Assembly: GCA_029975965.1 (NCBI GenBank)
Contig: JARKOV010000108.1
Location: 92,801-156,800, forward strand
Length of the DNA: 64,000 nt
Source: Anaerolinea sp.
Lineage (GTDB): Bacteria > Chloroflexota > Anaerolineae > Anaerolineales > Anaerolineaceae
Reading direction: 5' to 3'
Both the position numbers and the translations under genes were made by a program. The notes under the pieces were generated by a model. That model was not told the origin of the DNA, searched no databases, and saw nothing but the letters and a program-made list of their open reading frames with translations. Position 1 is the first letter of the stretch, and each line of letters opens with the position of its first letter. Below are positions 1 to 8,772 of the stretch, piece by piece.

Positions 1-1288
1 GCAGTCCGGGCAAGGCCACCTCGGCGGCCGCCAGCGTTTTTTGCTCATACTCGTTTTTACGCGCCTCGTAGGCCGGTCGGTCGTGCTCGTATAGCCTCCA
101 CCAGCCGTCGAGGGCGGTGTGGGTGCTGAGGGTGAGCGCTCGCTGACCGGCTGGGGCGCGCGTAGCGTCCCATTCCGGGCTGAGGGATAGGAAGACGCTG
201 TTGCCTTCGCCGAGCGGCCTGCCCAGGAGCACCTGGTGGTGGAGGGGAAAATCGGGTGGGATGGAGGCGCCGTCGATGCCCACGTACACTACGAACGCGC
301 CCCACAGGCCGGTCGGTCGCGGCGGCAGGCGGCGCAGCCCGGCGGGCAGGTCGTCGTCAATCAGCCCGGCGACGTTCCAGGGGGTCAGATTGGCGATGAC
401 GAGGTCGGCGGGGAACGATCCGCCGCGCCTGGTTTCCACCCCGACCGGCAGGCCGCCCTCGCGGCGAATGCGGGTGGCCTCCTGGCGGTAAAGGACGCGC
501 CCGCCGTTGCGGCGCACCGCTTCGACCAGCGTTTCGGCGATCGCGCCCATCCCACCGGCGAGGTGAGCGACGCCCCGCCGAGGCAGGTCCAGGGCAGCCG
601 CGCCGTACAGAGCGTTGGCCTGCCGGCTCTCGGCTTGCGCCGAGATGAGCAGTTGCCCGTCGACGAAAAGCCGCAGAGCCTCTGCGTCCTGCGGCAGGCG
701 AGCGGCGACGGGTCGGAAAGCGTCGACTGCCAGCCAGGGCGAGCGGCCACGGAGCAGCCAGGGCAGGCCCGCAGCGACCGCCTCGCCCGCGTCTCCCAAG
801 GATTGGGGAGGCCAGGGCGGCTGGCGCAAGGCCAGGTCCCACAGGGCGTCGGCGGTGTCCTCCTGCCAGCGGAAGAAACCCACTGCCGGATCGCCAAAGG
901 CCCGGCGGTATTCGGCCCAACGCGAGTCGCCGGCGTGCCGCGCCACCTGCGCGCCACCCGGCAGGTGGACGACCATCGCCGTCGAGGCGGCCTGCGCCGG
1001 CCAGGAATCGATCCCGGCGGCATGGGCCAGCCTGTCCATCGGCCCGCCGGGGTAGAAACCTGCCGCTAACGTGGCGCCCGCGTCGAAGCGGTAGCCCTGG
1101 TGGAAGAAGGTGCCGGCGCAGCCGCCCGGAACCACCTGGGCTTCGAGGACGGTGACCTCCAGCCCGGCGCGGGCGAGCACCGCGGCTGCCGCCAACCCGC
1201 CAACCCCGGCTCCGATCACCACCACCCGCGTCACCTGGCTTGGCTCCGGTTTGCCGTTACCTCCGCTTCCGGCGTCAATTTGCTTCAT
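1..1288 (-). CDS. CrtI-like FAD-dependent oxidoreductase (partial, runs off left edge)
   Basis: About 429 codons are present without a stop, so the C-terminus lies outside the window. The N-terminus has a Rossmann FAD fold with GAGVGG at residues 26-31, followed by a strand ending in VLEA. It then follows the phytoene desaturase/carotene isomerase pattern ([27 protein letters not shown]). Members desaturate or isomerise carotenoids, or reduce related isoprenoids; the substrate here is unknown. The start ATG shares four bases (ATGA) with the stop of the SRPBCC gene upstream, so the two are probably translationally coupled. It is a paralogue of the CrtI at 14447-15949. It could be a CrtD- or CRTISO-type enzyme rather than a true phytoene desaturase. 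Confidence 0.8.
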   Translation of the reverse strand, partial: MKQIDAGSGGNGKPEPSQVTRVVVIGAGVGGLAAAAVLARAGLEVTVLEAQVVPGGCAGTFFHQGYRFDAGATLAAGFYPGGPMDRLAHAAGIDSWPAQAASTAMVVHLPGGAQVARHAGDSRWAEYRRAFGDPAVGFFRWQEDTADALWDLALRQPPWPPQSLGDAGEAVAAGLPWLLRGRSPWLAVDAFRPVAARLPQDAEALRLFVDGQLLISAQAESRQANALYGAAALDLPRRGVAHLAGGMGAIAETLVEAVRRNGGRVLYRQEATRIRREGGLPVGVETRRGGSFPADLVIANLTPWNVAGLIDDDLPAGLRRLPPRPTGLWGAFVVYVGIDGASIPPDFPLHHQVLLGRPLGEGNSVFLSLSPEWDATRAPAGQRALTLSTHTALDGWWRLYEHDRPAYEARKNEYEQKTLAAAEVALPGL

Positions 1289-1722
1289 GCTAATAATTTC
1301 ATGGTCTTCCATGCCCGGTAGGCAAAGAGGAGCGGGAGACCGGCCCGCATGCCCAAACCGACCAGCCACCAGAGCGGGTGCCGGCGCAGGCGCAGGGAGA
1401 TCTCATCGACCACCTCGGTCGTCTCCTCGTCCACGGCGTGGAATTGGTGGCGGTGGACCCATTCGGCGAATGGGCCGCGCTGCTGGCGGTCGGTGAAACC
1501 TGCGGCAGAAACGTCCTCGATCTGCGCCACCCACCGCAGCGGCAACGGGCCGATCCACAGGGTGAAATCCATCCCGTCGCCCGCTCCCAGCACCGCCGGT
1601 GCGGCGTGTATGCGCACGACGATGGGTGGGGGTGTGATGGCGGCCATGCTGGCGGCACGGCTGTGAAAATCGGCTACGCGCGCCAGGGGGGCGCGCACCC
1701 GGAAGCGGTGCTGGTATCTCAT
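1285..1722 (-). CDS. SRPBCC (START/Bet v1-like) ligand-binding protein
   Basis: This 145-aa protein shows the SRPBCC pattern: a first strand [18 protein letters not shown], a [19 protein letters not shown] core, a central WVHRH strand and a C-terminal helix rich in Leu and Trp. The fold binds hydrophobic ligands in a deep cavity. Its stop overlaps the start of the CrtI-like oxidoreductase by ATGA, which suggests that it handles or presents the isoprenoid substrate of that enzyme (inference). The start ATG at 1722 follows GAGAGG on the minus strand. A GATAAT -10-like hexamer lies upstream at 1752-1757. Confidence 0.75.
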   Translation of the reverse strand: MRYQHRFRVRAPLARVADFHSRAASMAAITPPPIVVRIHAAPAVLGAGDGMDFTLWIGPLPLRWVAQIEDVSAAGFTDRQQRGPFAEWVHRHQFHAVDEETTEVVDEISLRLRRHPLWWLVGLGMRAGLPLLFAYRAWKTMKLLA

Positions 1723-1751
1723 GCCTGACCTCTCAATCTCTTTGCAACCCC

Positions 1752-1810
1752 ATTATCCTGGATTTCGCCTGAACATTCTACAAATGGAGCGCATTGTACA
1801 AGGTTTGTAG
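1752..1810 (-). promoter_or_regulatory. Candidate promoter and 11-bp-spaced TTGTA repeats upstream of the SRPBCC operon
   Basis: On the minus strand GATAAT (plus 1752-1757) fits a -10 for the gene starting at 1722; no good -35 is visible. Further upstream the plus strand carries TTGTA at 1794-1798 and 1805-1809, exactly 11 bp apart. The spacing matches the repeats found before crtI (16005-16030). A shared CarH/LitR-like regulator is an inference. Confidence 0.35.
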
Positions 1811-1925
1811 CATTCTGATCGGTGCAGTGATGGGGCGGGCTGGAATGGGAGGCATGCCTCAATCGGCGCGCCGGCCCTGTGATACACTAACGTTGAATGG
1901 GAGAAGAGATCGCCGCTGGAGGCCT

Positions 1926-3203
1926 ATGTTCAAAACTGGAACCGATATCACTCAGGAGCTGCAAGCCGAGATCGACCGCCTGGCTGCCGCAGGCGGCGGA
2001 GAAATTCGCATCCCACCGGGGGAGTACACTTTCCGTCCGGTGGAGCTGAAATCCAACATCTGCCTGCATCTCAGCGCCGGGGCGAAGCTGGTTGCCTCCC
2101 CTCGCAAAGAGGATTATTTCCCCATCGGCTACCACCACAACGAGATGGGCGAGGTGTACTCGGCGCTCTACGCCTTCGACCAGGCGAACATCACCCTCCA
2201 GGGCGAGGGGGTGATCGACTTGAGCGGTGAGGCGTTCTACCACATGGACACGCCCTCGCGCGTGGTCAGCGCCGGCCCGCCCATCACCCCTGAATACCTG
2301 GCCGAAGCCCCGCGAACCTACGACTGGCGGGTCAACCAGCCGGTCTTCTTTCACCGCTGCCGCCACCTGCGCCTGGAGGGGCTGACCATCACCAACGCCC
2401 CCTGCTGGACGTTGAGCTTCAACTTGTGCCGGGTGGTCAAGGTGATGAACCTGACCATTGAGAACAGCCTGATCATCCCCAACTGCGACGGGATGCACTT
2501 TACCGGCTCTAGCGACATCCTCATCAGCGGCTGCCACATCACCGCCGGAGACGATTGCGTCGCGTTGACGTCGATCACCGATTGGAGCGCGCCGTGCGAA
2601 AATGTCACCATGACCGGTTGCATCTTTCAATCCGCCTCGAAGGCCATCTCGATCGGGTACATGCACAGCATCGTGCGCAACGTGCTGATCGAGAACGTGA
2701 TCGTCAAGAAGAGCAACCGCGCGTTTGTCGCCATGTGCCACCCGCATACCGGCCTGGTCGAGAACGTGCGCGTGACCAACTGCATCTTCGAAGGCCGCAG
2801 CTACGGCGGCAACTGGTGGGGGAACGGCGAGGCGATCGTGATCATGGTGACTCCCCATCACATTCCGAGCTACCGCGATCCGCTTCCCGCGCCCAGGGCG
2901 AGCGCCGGGATCAGGAATGTTTCCTTCACCCATCTCACCTGTCGGGCGGAGCGGCCGATTGGGATCGTCGCCAGCGAGCCATTCATCCGGCAGGTGACGC
3001 TGCAAGATGTCACCATCGACCTCGTCCCGGAAGACCGCCCCAGCCTCAAAGGCAACGTGATCGACCTAGCCCCGGGGCCGGAGAATTACGCCATCCCGCG
3101 CGAGGGGATTGGGGTAGTCTATCGGAATGCCCTTCTGCGCCTGGAAAACGTCACCGACGGCGCCGGCAATCCGGTCGAGGTCCTGGAGATTGGAAAGGAA
3201 TGA
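1926..3203 (+). CDS. Glycoside hydrolase family 28 (polygalacturonase-like)
   Basis: This 425-aa protein is a right-handed beta-helix with many strands of the form N-hydrophobic-T-hydrophobic-N. The family's catalytic Asp residues are visible in NCDG (186-189) and GDD (208-210). The other two GH28 signatures are altered: the usual GHG reads GYMHS and the RIK region reads NRAFVAM. The substrate may therefore be an unusual pectic or galacturonic oligosaccharide. No signal peptide is seen, which suggests a cytoplasmic enzyme acting on imported oligomers. ATG at 1926 is chosen because it opens the conserved part and follows GGAGG (1918-1922); an in-frame start further upstream adds unconserved sequence. 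Confidence 0.85.
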   Translation: MFKTGTDITQELQAEIDRLAAAGGGEIRIPPGEYTFRPVELKSNICLHLSAGAKLVASPRKEDYFPIGYHHNEMGEVYSALYAFDQANITLQGEGVIDLSGEAFYHMDTPSRVVSAGPPITPEYLAEAPRTYDWRVNQPVFFHRCRHLRLEGLTITNAPCWTLSFNLCRVVKVMNLTIENSLIIPNCDGMHFTGSSDILISGCHITAGDDCVALTSITDWSAPCENVTMTGCIFQSASKAISIGYMHSIVRNVLIENVIVKKSNRAFVAMCHPHTGLVENVRVTNCIFEGRSYGGNWWGNGEAIVIMVTPHHIPSYRDPLPAPRASAGIRNVSFTHLTCRAERPIGIVASEPFIRQVTLQDVTIDLVPEDRPSLKGNVIDLAPGPENYAIPREGIGVVYRNALLRLENVTDGAGNPVEVLEIGKE

Positions 3204-3249
3204 ACCGGTAATCCCTTAGCAGTCAGCCAGACTGATTTTGACAGAGTAC

Positions 3250-4410
3250 TTAGAACCAGCGCCAGCGGGGCCGGGCCAGCGCGCGGCCTTTCCAGCTCAA
3301 CCGTCCGGTCAGGCTGAACACGAGCGAGCGCAGGGCGACCGCTTCGTTCGCCAGGACGGTCAACGGGTAGAGCAGCGCCAGGGCGGGTGGCAGGCCGATC
3401 TCCAGGTAAGGCAGCAGCCACAGAGGCAGCGCAAGCGCCAGGCAGGTCGCCAGGGTGAGGAGGCTGGCCAGGGGGGCCTGCCCCAGAACGCGAGCCGCCA
3501 GGACGAGCGGGGGCGTCCAGAAGAGGGCCGCCAGCCAGAAGAACACGAAGAGGAAAACCAGCAGGCGGAAATCGAAAGCCGCGAAGAGGTTCTTGGTGAA
3601 GCCTTCCACAGCTTCGCGGGTGTTGTGGTACATCCGGCAGGAGATGAGGTCGGCCAGGCTGACCACGCGCCAGCGCAGGCCGGCGGCGTTGACCTTGCGG
3701 GCAAAGGCGAAATCTTCGACGATCGCCGGCCCCAGCGACGCGTGACCGCCAATCGCCTGGTAAGCCTCGCGCCGAAAGAACATCACCTGTCCCACCGCGA
3801 CCGAGAGCGCCGGCCAGCGCAAACGGTACGCCAACCAGAGGGGGATGAAGCACAGCGCGGCCCAGGCGAAGAACGGGACGAGCAGCCGCTCTCCCCAACT
3901 GTTTACACGCTGGCGGGGAAAGCCGGTCAGGAAGGCGGCTTGCTCGCCGGCGCAGGCGTCGACGAGCGCGCGCAGCGTCTGGGGGCGGTGGACCGTGTCG
4001 GCATCGGTGAAGAGGAGGAATTCGCCGCGCGCCTGTTGGGCCAGTTGGCTGCAGGCCCAGTTCTTGCCCGTGTGCTCCGTTGGCGAAGGGCAGCCGGCCA
4101 GCACCCGCAAGCGGGATTGCCCCCGTGCCAGTTCCTGCAAGATAGCGAGCGTGTTATCGCTCGACTGGTCGTCCAGGGCGATGATCTCAAACGCGGGGTA
4201 ATCCTGCGCCAACAGCGAGTCGATGCAATTGCGGATGTTCTTCTCCTCGTTGCGCGCCGGGACGAGGATCGAGACCGGCGGATACACGCCGGATTGGGGG
4301 TGCCTGCGCGCGCGGTGCAGCAGCCAGAGGTTGCTCAACAGAACCGCCAGCAGCAGCGACTGGAAAAAGATGAGATGGACGATCAGGTCGCGGGTGAGAT
4401 AGGCGAGCAT
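3250..4410 (-). CDS. GT2 family membrane glycosyltransferase
   Basis: This 386-aa protein has one N-terminal membrane helix (about 8-30), a GT-A domain (VSILVPARNEEKNI at 46-59, DDQSSD at 80-85, DxD-like TDADT near 135-139, VEDFAFARKV) and about four C-terminal membrane helices ending in a basic tail. The layout matches membrane GT2 enzymes such as the carotenoid glycosyltransferase CrtQ and other lipid-glycosylating enzymes. The start (minus strand, 4410) lies 5 bases past the plsY stop. The neighbouring acyltransferase and esterase suggest that it builds or modifies a glycolipid (inference). Confidence 0.8.
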   Translation of the reverse strand: MLAYLTRDLIVHLIFFQSLLLAVLLSNLWLLHRARRHPQSGVYPPVSILVPARNEEKNIRNCIDSLLAQDYPAFEIIALDDQSSDNTLAILQELARGQSRLRVLAGCPSPTEHTGKNWACSQLAQQARGEFLLFTDADTVHRPQTLRALVDACAGEQAAFLTGFPRQRVNSWGERLLVPFFAWAALCFIPLWLAYRLRWPALSVAVGQVMFFRREAYQAIGGHASLGPAIVEDFAFARKVNAAGLRWRVVSLADLISCRMYHNTREAVEGFTKNLFAAFDFRLLVFLFVFFWLAALFWTPPLVLAARVLGQAPLASLLTLATCLALALPLWLLPYLEIGLPPALALLYPLTVLANEAVALRSLVFSLTGRLSWKGRALARPRWRWF

Positions 4411-4415
4411 GGAAA

Positions 4416-5024
4416 TCACCGCCCGGCGGGGAAGAAGAGCCTCGCCAACCACGGGCGCAGGCGAGGTGACCGGCGCAGGTCGGCGCGGTGAGTCCAGGCC
4501 AGCAAGAGGGTGACGCACAGCCAGGTCGACAGGAACAGCCCATCCGGCAGCCAGGCGAGGAGCGTGCCGAGGATGCCTGCCATTCCGAGCATCACCGCCC
4601 AGCCGGGCACGCTGATGAGTGCGATCCCGATCAGCGTGGCGATCACCCCCGCCAGCGACGCTTTCCAGATCGTCAGGCCGATCCACACCCCCAGCGACGC
4701 CGCGATCGCTTTGCCGCCCCGAAAGCCGAGAAACGGGCTGAAAGCGTGCCCGAGCACGGGCGCAATGGCGATCAACAGCATGGGGACGCCCCGAAAACCC
4801 AGGTTGTGATAGGCCAACCCGACAGGCGCCGCAGCCTTGGCCACGTCCAGCAAGAGGGCCAACACGCCGATCGCTTTGCTCCCAGCCCTGAATGCGTTGG
4901 CCGCGCCCGGGTTTCCGTCGCCGAACCGGCGCACATCGACCCCCAAGAAGAGCCTGCCAAGCCAGACCGAAAAAGGGATCGAGCCGCACAGGAAGGCGAG
5001 GAGCAAGAACAGCACCCAGCTCAT
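4416..5024 (-). CDS. plsY: Glycerol-3-phosphate acyltransferase PlsY
   Basis: PlsY moves an acyl group from acyl-phosphate to the sn-1 position of glycerol-3-phosphate, the first step of phospholipid synthesis. The 202-aa length is typical. Conserved blocks are visible: GSIPFSVWLGRL near the N-terminus, then RRFGDGNPGAANAFRAG (motif 1) and GHAFSPFLGFRGGKAIA (motif 2), with about five membrane helices. The start overlaps the esterase stop by ATGA. PlsX and PlsC are not in the window. Lying between an esterase and a GT2 enzyme, it may be a paralogue devoted to a specialised lipid rather than the housekeeping copy (inference). Confidence 0.88.
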   Translation of the reverse strand: MSWVLFLLLAFLCGSIPFSVWLGRLFLGVDVRRFGDGNPGAANAFRAGSKAIGVLALLLDVAKAAAPVGLAYHNLGFRGVPMLLIAIAPVLGHAFSPFLGFRGGKAIAASLGVWIGLTIWKASLAGVIATLIGIALISVPGWAVMLGMAGILGTLLAWLPDGLFLSTWLCVTLLLAWTHRADLRRSPRLRPWLARLFFPAGR

Positions 5025-5929
5025 CGAAGGCTCCGCAATTTGAAAAATTCCCACATGACGCGCGTGGCGTCGATGTCCTGCGTGGTGGGACCGGTGATCC
5101 ACTCGGGTAACGGCTCCCCGCCGGGCCAGGCGTGACCGCCGCCGCGGATGGAATAGAAGACCACATCCGCAGCGCAATCGCCATAGCGGATACCGCTCAC
5201 ATCGCCCGAGGGTGGAATTTCCAGCGGCTGACCGGCGCATTCCCGGCGGCGGGCGAGCGTATCGACCCAATCTTCGACGGCTGGAAAGGGACGGTGAAAG
5301 GTCCTGGACGGGCCGCCCAGGTAGGGGACGATCGGGTCTGCTGTGCCGTGAAAAACGATGGCGGGCACCGGCCTGGAAGGGTTGCACGCCTCCCAGGGGT
5401 AGAGGTAGGCCCCTGCCACCATGCCGACGGCGGCAATCCGCTCCGCAAGGTGGCAGGACAAAACGAACGTCATCACTGCGCCGTTCGACAGCCCATTGGC
5501 ATAGATGCGCTGGGGATCGATGTTGTACTGGCTTTGCAGGTGATCGATTAACTCGGAGATAAAGGTGACGTCCTGCAAGGAGCCGGTCGCGCTGTCGGGG
5601 TCGGTCGTGATGCGCCAGCGCAGTGGAAAACCGGTGCCGGAGGGGTACACGACGAGGAAGCCTTCCTGGTCTGCCAGGTCGTTCCAGCGGCTGACCTGCA
5701 TCTGGTGGGCGGGCCATTCCGCAAAGCCGTGGAAGCTGATCACCAGCGGCGTCGGGGTGGACGGGTCGTAGCTCTCCGGCACATACAGCAGGTAGGCGCG
5801 TTTTTCACCAGAGGAAACCAGCGTGCCATTGGTGCGGTTGGCCAGCTCGAAAGCGATGAGCACGAACAGGGCGAAGGCGACCACCAGCCCTGCGATGCCC
5901 AGCAAGATCCTCACCAACCACTTTTTCAT
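5021..5929 (-). CDS. PHB depolymerase-type esterase (CE1-like), membrane-anchored
   Basis: This 302-aa alpha/beta hydrolase has an N-terminal signal anchor (about 5-28). The nucleophile lies in GLSNG (Ser148), the acid in HGTADPIVPY (Asp198) and the base in GGGHAWPG (His266). These are the hallmarks of LpqC/poly(3-hydroxybutyrate) depolymerase-like esterases and feruloyl esterases. It probably acts outside the membrane on polyester or acyl-ester bonds. It is the first gene of a three-gene minus-strand operon with plsY and GT2, joined by an ATGA overlap. Confidence 0.82.
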   Translation of the reverse strand: MKKWLVRILLGIAGLVVAFALFVLIAFELANRTNGTLVSSGEKRAYLLYVPESYDPSTPTPLVISFHGFAEWPAHQMQVSRWNDLADQEGFLVVYPSGTGFPLRWRITTDPDSATGSLQDVTFISELIDHLQSQYNIDPQRIYANGLSNGAVMTFVLSCHLAERIAAVGMVAGAYLYPWEACNPSRPVPAIVFHGTADPIVPYLGGPSRTFHRPFPAVEDWVDTLARRRECAGQPLEIPPSGDVSGIRYGDCAADVVFYSIRGGGHAWPGGEPLPEWITGPTTQDIDATRVMWEFFKLRSLR

Positions 5930-6259
5930 CGGTTCTCAACGCTCCTGTTTAACCGAGATCGCCTGCCTCTCACCAGACACCGCTCGGCGATCTCGATACA
6001 CCCTGAGCATAGAAAGGCCGGTTATTGCGCGCGCGCAGGAGGTCGATGGCTGTCGCATGGGTTGGACGTCAGGAAAATCCTTAATTTGAGGTGATCGCGG
6101 GTGCTTCTCACCCGCAACTACCTCAAAAATTTAAGTTTCTATCACTGGTGGCTGCCTCGATACGATCAATGATATTATATCTTGGGCCGTACAGGAAAAG
6201 GATTTGGCTGCCAGGCGAAACCGCTGGATAGGGGCCTGTCTGAGTTGCCGGGAGGTTTC
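5930..6259. other. Intergenic region between divergent genes, with inverted repeat
   Basis: No gene is seen. The main feature is an imperfect inverted repeat at 6081-6133: arms TTTGAGGT/ACCTCAAA and GCGGGT/ACCCGC around a short loop. It lies between divergent genes, so it is more likely a repeat element or regulatory structure than a terminator. An AT-rich stretch (6165-6180) may hold the promoter for the hydrolase at 6260. Confidence 0.5.
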
Positions 6260-7060
6260 GTGGTCCAAACGGTGCGTTATCGAGAAGGACAATCGCTCGC
6301 TTACTCAATATCTGGCGATCCGAACGGATTCCCCGTCCTCGTCCAGCACGGCATGATCGCCAGCATCGAAGACGCCGGTTTGTTCGCGCGCCTGATCGCC
6401 ACGGGGACGCGGCTGGTGTGCATCGCCCGCCCCGGATACGGCGAGTCGTCGCCCTACGAAATGGCGGCGATCGGCGAGTGGGGCGACCTGGTGGCCGTGC
6501 TGGCGGATGAGCTGGCCCTGACCCATTTTGACGTGCTGGGCATGTCGTCGGGAGCGCCGTACAGTTACGCCATCGGGCACCGCTTGCCGGGGCGCGTGCG
6601 CAATATTTTCGTTTTCAGCGGGACGCCCGCCTTATACGCCGCTGAGGTGCGCGCGGCCTGGCCATACCCGGTCGATCAGACCGCCGGCCTGGCCGAGTTG
6701 AAGAGGGTGGCGCGCGAGCTGTTCTTCGCCGACTTGCCCGCGGGCGAACTGTCTCGCCCGGAGATCCGCGATTCGCTGCGCAACGACTGCTTCGGCATCG
6801 CGCTGGATCTCAAATTGCGCTGCAACGATTGGGGCTTTCGCCTGTCGGATGTGCCGGCGCCGGTGTGGATGCGCCACAGCCGCTACGATCCATCCGTGCC
6901 GCTGGTTGCCGCCGAGATGACCGCCCGCTTGCTGCCCCACTGCCACCTGGAGATCGTCGAGAGCGAGGTGCATTTCTCGCAGGCTGCGCTGGACGATTAT
7001 ATCCGGCAGACGATCGCGCCGCGGTTTGGTAAGGAAGGTGAGCGCTACATAAGGTGGTAG
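6260..7060 (+). CDS. Alpha/beta hydrolase
   Basis: This is a 266-aa hydrolase of the alpha/beta fold. The nucleophile elbow is GMSSG (Ser96), an oxyanion HG lies at VQHG (about 28-31), the acid is probably in RYDPSVPL, and the His is in ESEVHFSQ near the C-terminus. The start is taken as GTG at 6260 because GGAGG lies four bases upstream and the hydrolase fold begins there; an ATG 26 codons earlier adds unconserved sequence. The substrate cannot be told from sequence. It stands alone, with no obvious operon partner. Confidence 0.75.
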   Translation: MVQTVRYREGQSLAYSISGDPNGFPVLVQHGMIASIEDAGLFARLIATGTRLVCIARPGYGESSPYEMAAIGEWGDLVAVLADELALTHFDVLGMSSGAPYSYAIGHRLPGRVRNIFVFSGTPALYAAEVRAAWPYPVDQTAGLAELKRVARELFFADLPAGELSRPEIRDSLRNDCFGIALDLKLRCNDWGFRLSDVPAPVWMRHSRYDPSVPLVAAEMTARLLPHCHLEIVESEVHFSQAALDDYIRQTIAPRFGKEGERYIRW

Positions 7061-7390
7061 CGTGCATGGAGCGCGACAGCCGGCGAGTGCGTCTACGGTG
7101 CTGATACGGCTGCAGCGGCTCATTTTCTGGTCGGGCGAGTCGCCTGTGGCCGTGCCATTCTGGTCCCTGGCGGTTGCAAGAATGCCCAAAGCCAGGGCTG
7201 CTGGCAGCGACCTGCTGGTGACAAAGCCGTGGTGGCGACCTCCGGCGGATGCGGCAGATATCATAAAACCATCGGATCCCGCGTCTCCCCCGGTATAATT
7301 TATATGAGGCTGGCGCTGCTCGGTGGCTGTTCCTGGCATCCGGTTGTCGGGACAGTCTCCCACCCCATTCACATGTGAGGATACCCTGCC
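7061..7390. other. Intergenic region
   Basis: No convincing gene on either strand. A TATAAT hexamer at 7294-7299, without a clear -35, may be the -10 of the DUF4038 gene at 7391, which would give a leader of about 85 bases. Confidence 0.4.
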
Positions 7391-8674
7391 ATGAACCTTC
7401 CCCGTCTTCTTGTTCACCCGTCCGGTCGCTACCTGATCACCGAGGACGACCGGCCCTTTTTCTGGCTGGCGGACACCGCCTGGGAGCTGTTCCACCGCTT
7501 GAGCCGCGCGGAGGCCGACCGGTATTTGCAGGACCGCGCCGCCAAGCGCTTCACGGTGATCCAGGCGGTGGTGTTGGCTGAGCTGGACGGGTTGAACTCG
7601 CCGAACCCGGCCGGTCATCGCCCGCTGCAAGAGAACGACCCGACCCGCCCAAACGAGGCTTATTTTGAGGACGTCGATTGGGTGGTCGGGCGCGCCAACG
7701 AGCTGGGCCTGTACGTTGGCATGCTGCCCACCTGGGGCGACAAGTGGCACAAGGACGGCGGCATCGGCCCGCTGGTGTTCAACCCAGAAAATGCGCGCAC
7801 CTACGGGCGCTTTCTGGGCCGGCGCTATCGCGACGCGGGAATCGTCTGGATTCTCGGCGGCGACAAATTTGTCGGCGACGAAGCCGAGTGGCGCACGCTG
7901 GAGGCGATGGCGCTGGGCCTGCGCGAAGGCGACGAGGGTCGCCACTTGATCACCTTCCACCCCACCGGGCAATACTCGTCCGCCATTTACTTCCACCAGG
8001 AGCCCTGGCTGGATTTCAACATGATCCAGACCGGGCACACGCGCGACCGCGACAATTACACTTCGGTGCTGGCCGAATACAGCCGCACGCCGGTCAAGCC
8101 GGTGGTGGATGGCGAGCCGGGCTACGAAAATATCCCCCACGCCTTCGACGGCGCCAATCCCCGGCTGGAGGCGATTCACACCCGGCGCTTTTGCTATTGG
8201 TCACTCTTCAGCGGCGCGCTGGGGCACACCTACGGCTGCAACGATATCTGGCAGATGTGGAAGCGCGGCGACCCGCCGGTCATCTCCGCCTGCCTGCCCT
8301 GGGACGAGGCCATTCACCTGCCCGGCTCCGGGCAGATGCAGCACGCCCGGGCGTTGATCGAAGCGGGCCCCTATTTCGATCGCATGCCCGATCTCTCGCT
8401 GGTGGAGCCGCCCAACGTCACCGGCCCCGATTACGTGGCTGCCTGCCGCGCCCCCGACGCCCGCTACGCCCTGGCCTATCTCCCTTCGGGAAAGGCCGTC
8501 TCGCTGCGCACCTACCTGCTCAAAGGCAGGCAGCTCACCGTGCGCTGGTATGACCCGCGCAGCGGCGTGTATCAACCGGCGCCCGACCTGGAGATTGCGC
8601 CCTGGAAATCGTCGCTGTTCATCCCGCCCACCGTCGCCGATTGGGTGCTGGTGTTGGAGTCGCGACCTGAATAG
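7391..8674 (+). CDS. DUF4038 apiosidase-like glycoside hydrolase
   Basis: This 427-aa protein opens with the DUF4038 pattern (HPSGRYLITEDDRPFFWLADTAWE), followed by a TIM barrel. Acidic and aromatic positions lie in VGMLPTWGDKWHK, WILGGDKF, VVDGEPGYEN and WSLFSGALGHTYGCNDIWQMW. A small C-terminal beta domain (about 350-427, YDPRSGVYQPAP) matches the domain found in GH140 apiosidases and related enzymes that act on plant cell wall side chains. No signal peptide is seen. With the nearby GH28, it points to plant polysaccharide oligomers as carbon source. Confidence 0.82.
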   Translation: MNLPRLLVHPSGRYLITEDDRPFFWLADTAWELFHRLSRAEADRYLQDRAAKRFTVIQAVVLAELDGLNSPNPAGHRPLQENDPTRPNEAYFEDVDWVVGRANELGLYVGMLPTWGDKWHKDGGIGPLVFNPENARTYGRFLGRRYRDAGIVWILGGDKFVGDEAEWRTLEAMALGLREGDEGRHLITFHPTGQYSSAIYFHQEPWLDFNMIQTGHTRDRDNYTSVLAEYSRTPVKPVVDGEPGYENIPHAFDGANPRLEAIHTRRFCYWSLFSGALGHTYGCNDIWQMWKRGDPPVISACLPWDEAIHLPGSGQMQHARALIEAGPYFDRMPDLSLVEPPNVTGPDYVAACRAPDARYALAYLPSGKAVSLRTYLLKGRQLTVRWYDPRSGVYQPAPDLEIAPWKSSLFIPPTVADWVLVLESRPE

Positions 8675-8772
8675 AGAGCCAGGGTGCCCTCGATTGGGCA
8701 CGAAGCGCAAAGTCCGGCACGCAGAGAAACCAAGAGGAAGGATCATCAAAATCCGCGCCGCAGGAGTTGGCG

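Noticed and set aside
1887..3005. Long minus-strand frame opposite the GH28 gene
   Set aside because: No recognisable domain; mirrors codon bias of the real gene.
3204..3240. Possible seventh copy of the palindromic repeat
   Set aside because: Only AGTCAGCCAG resembles the family; arms are not recognisable.
3238..4491. 417-codon plus-strand frame opposite GT2
   Set aside because: Very rich in Gln, Arg and Glu with no domain; shadow of the GT2 gene.
6632..8179. 515-codon open frame on the minus strand opposite the hydrolase and DUF4038 gene
   Set aside because: Composition is that of a high-GC antisense shadow (rich in Arg, Gln, Val, Ala with no domain pattern); the plus-strand genes have clear families.
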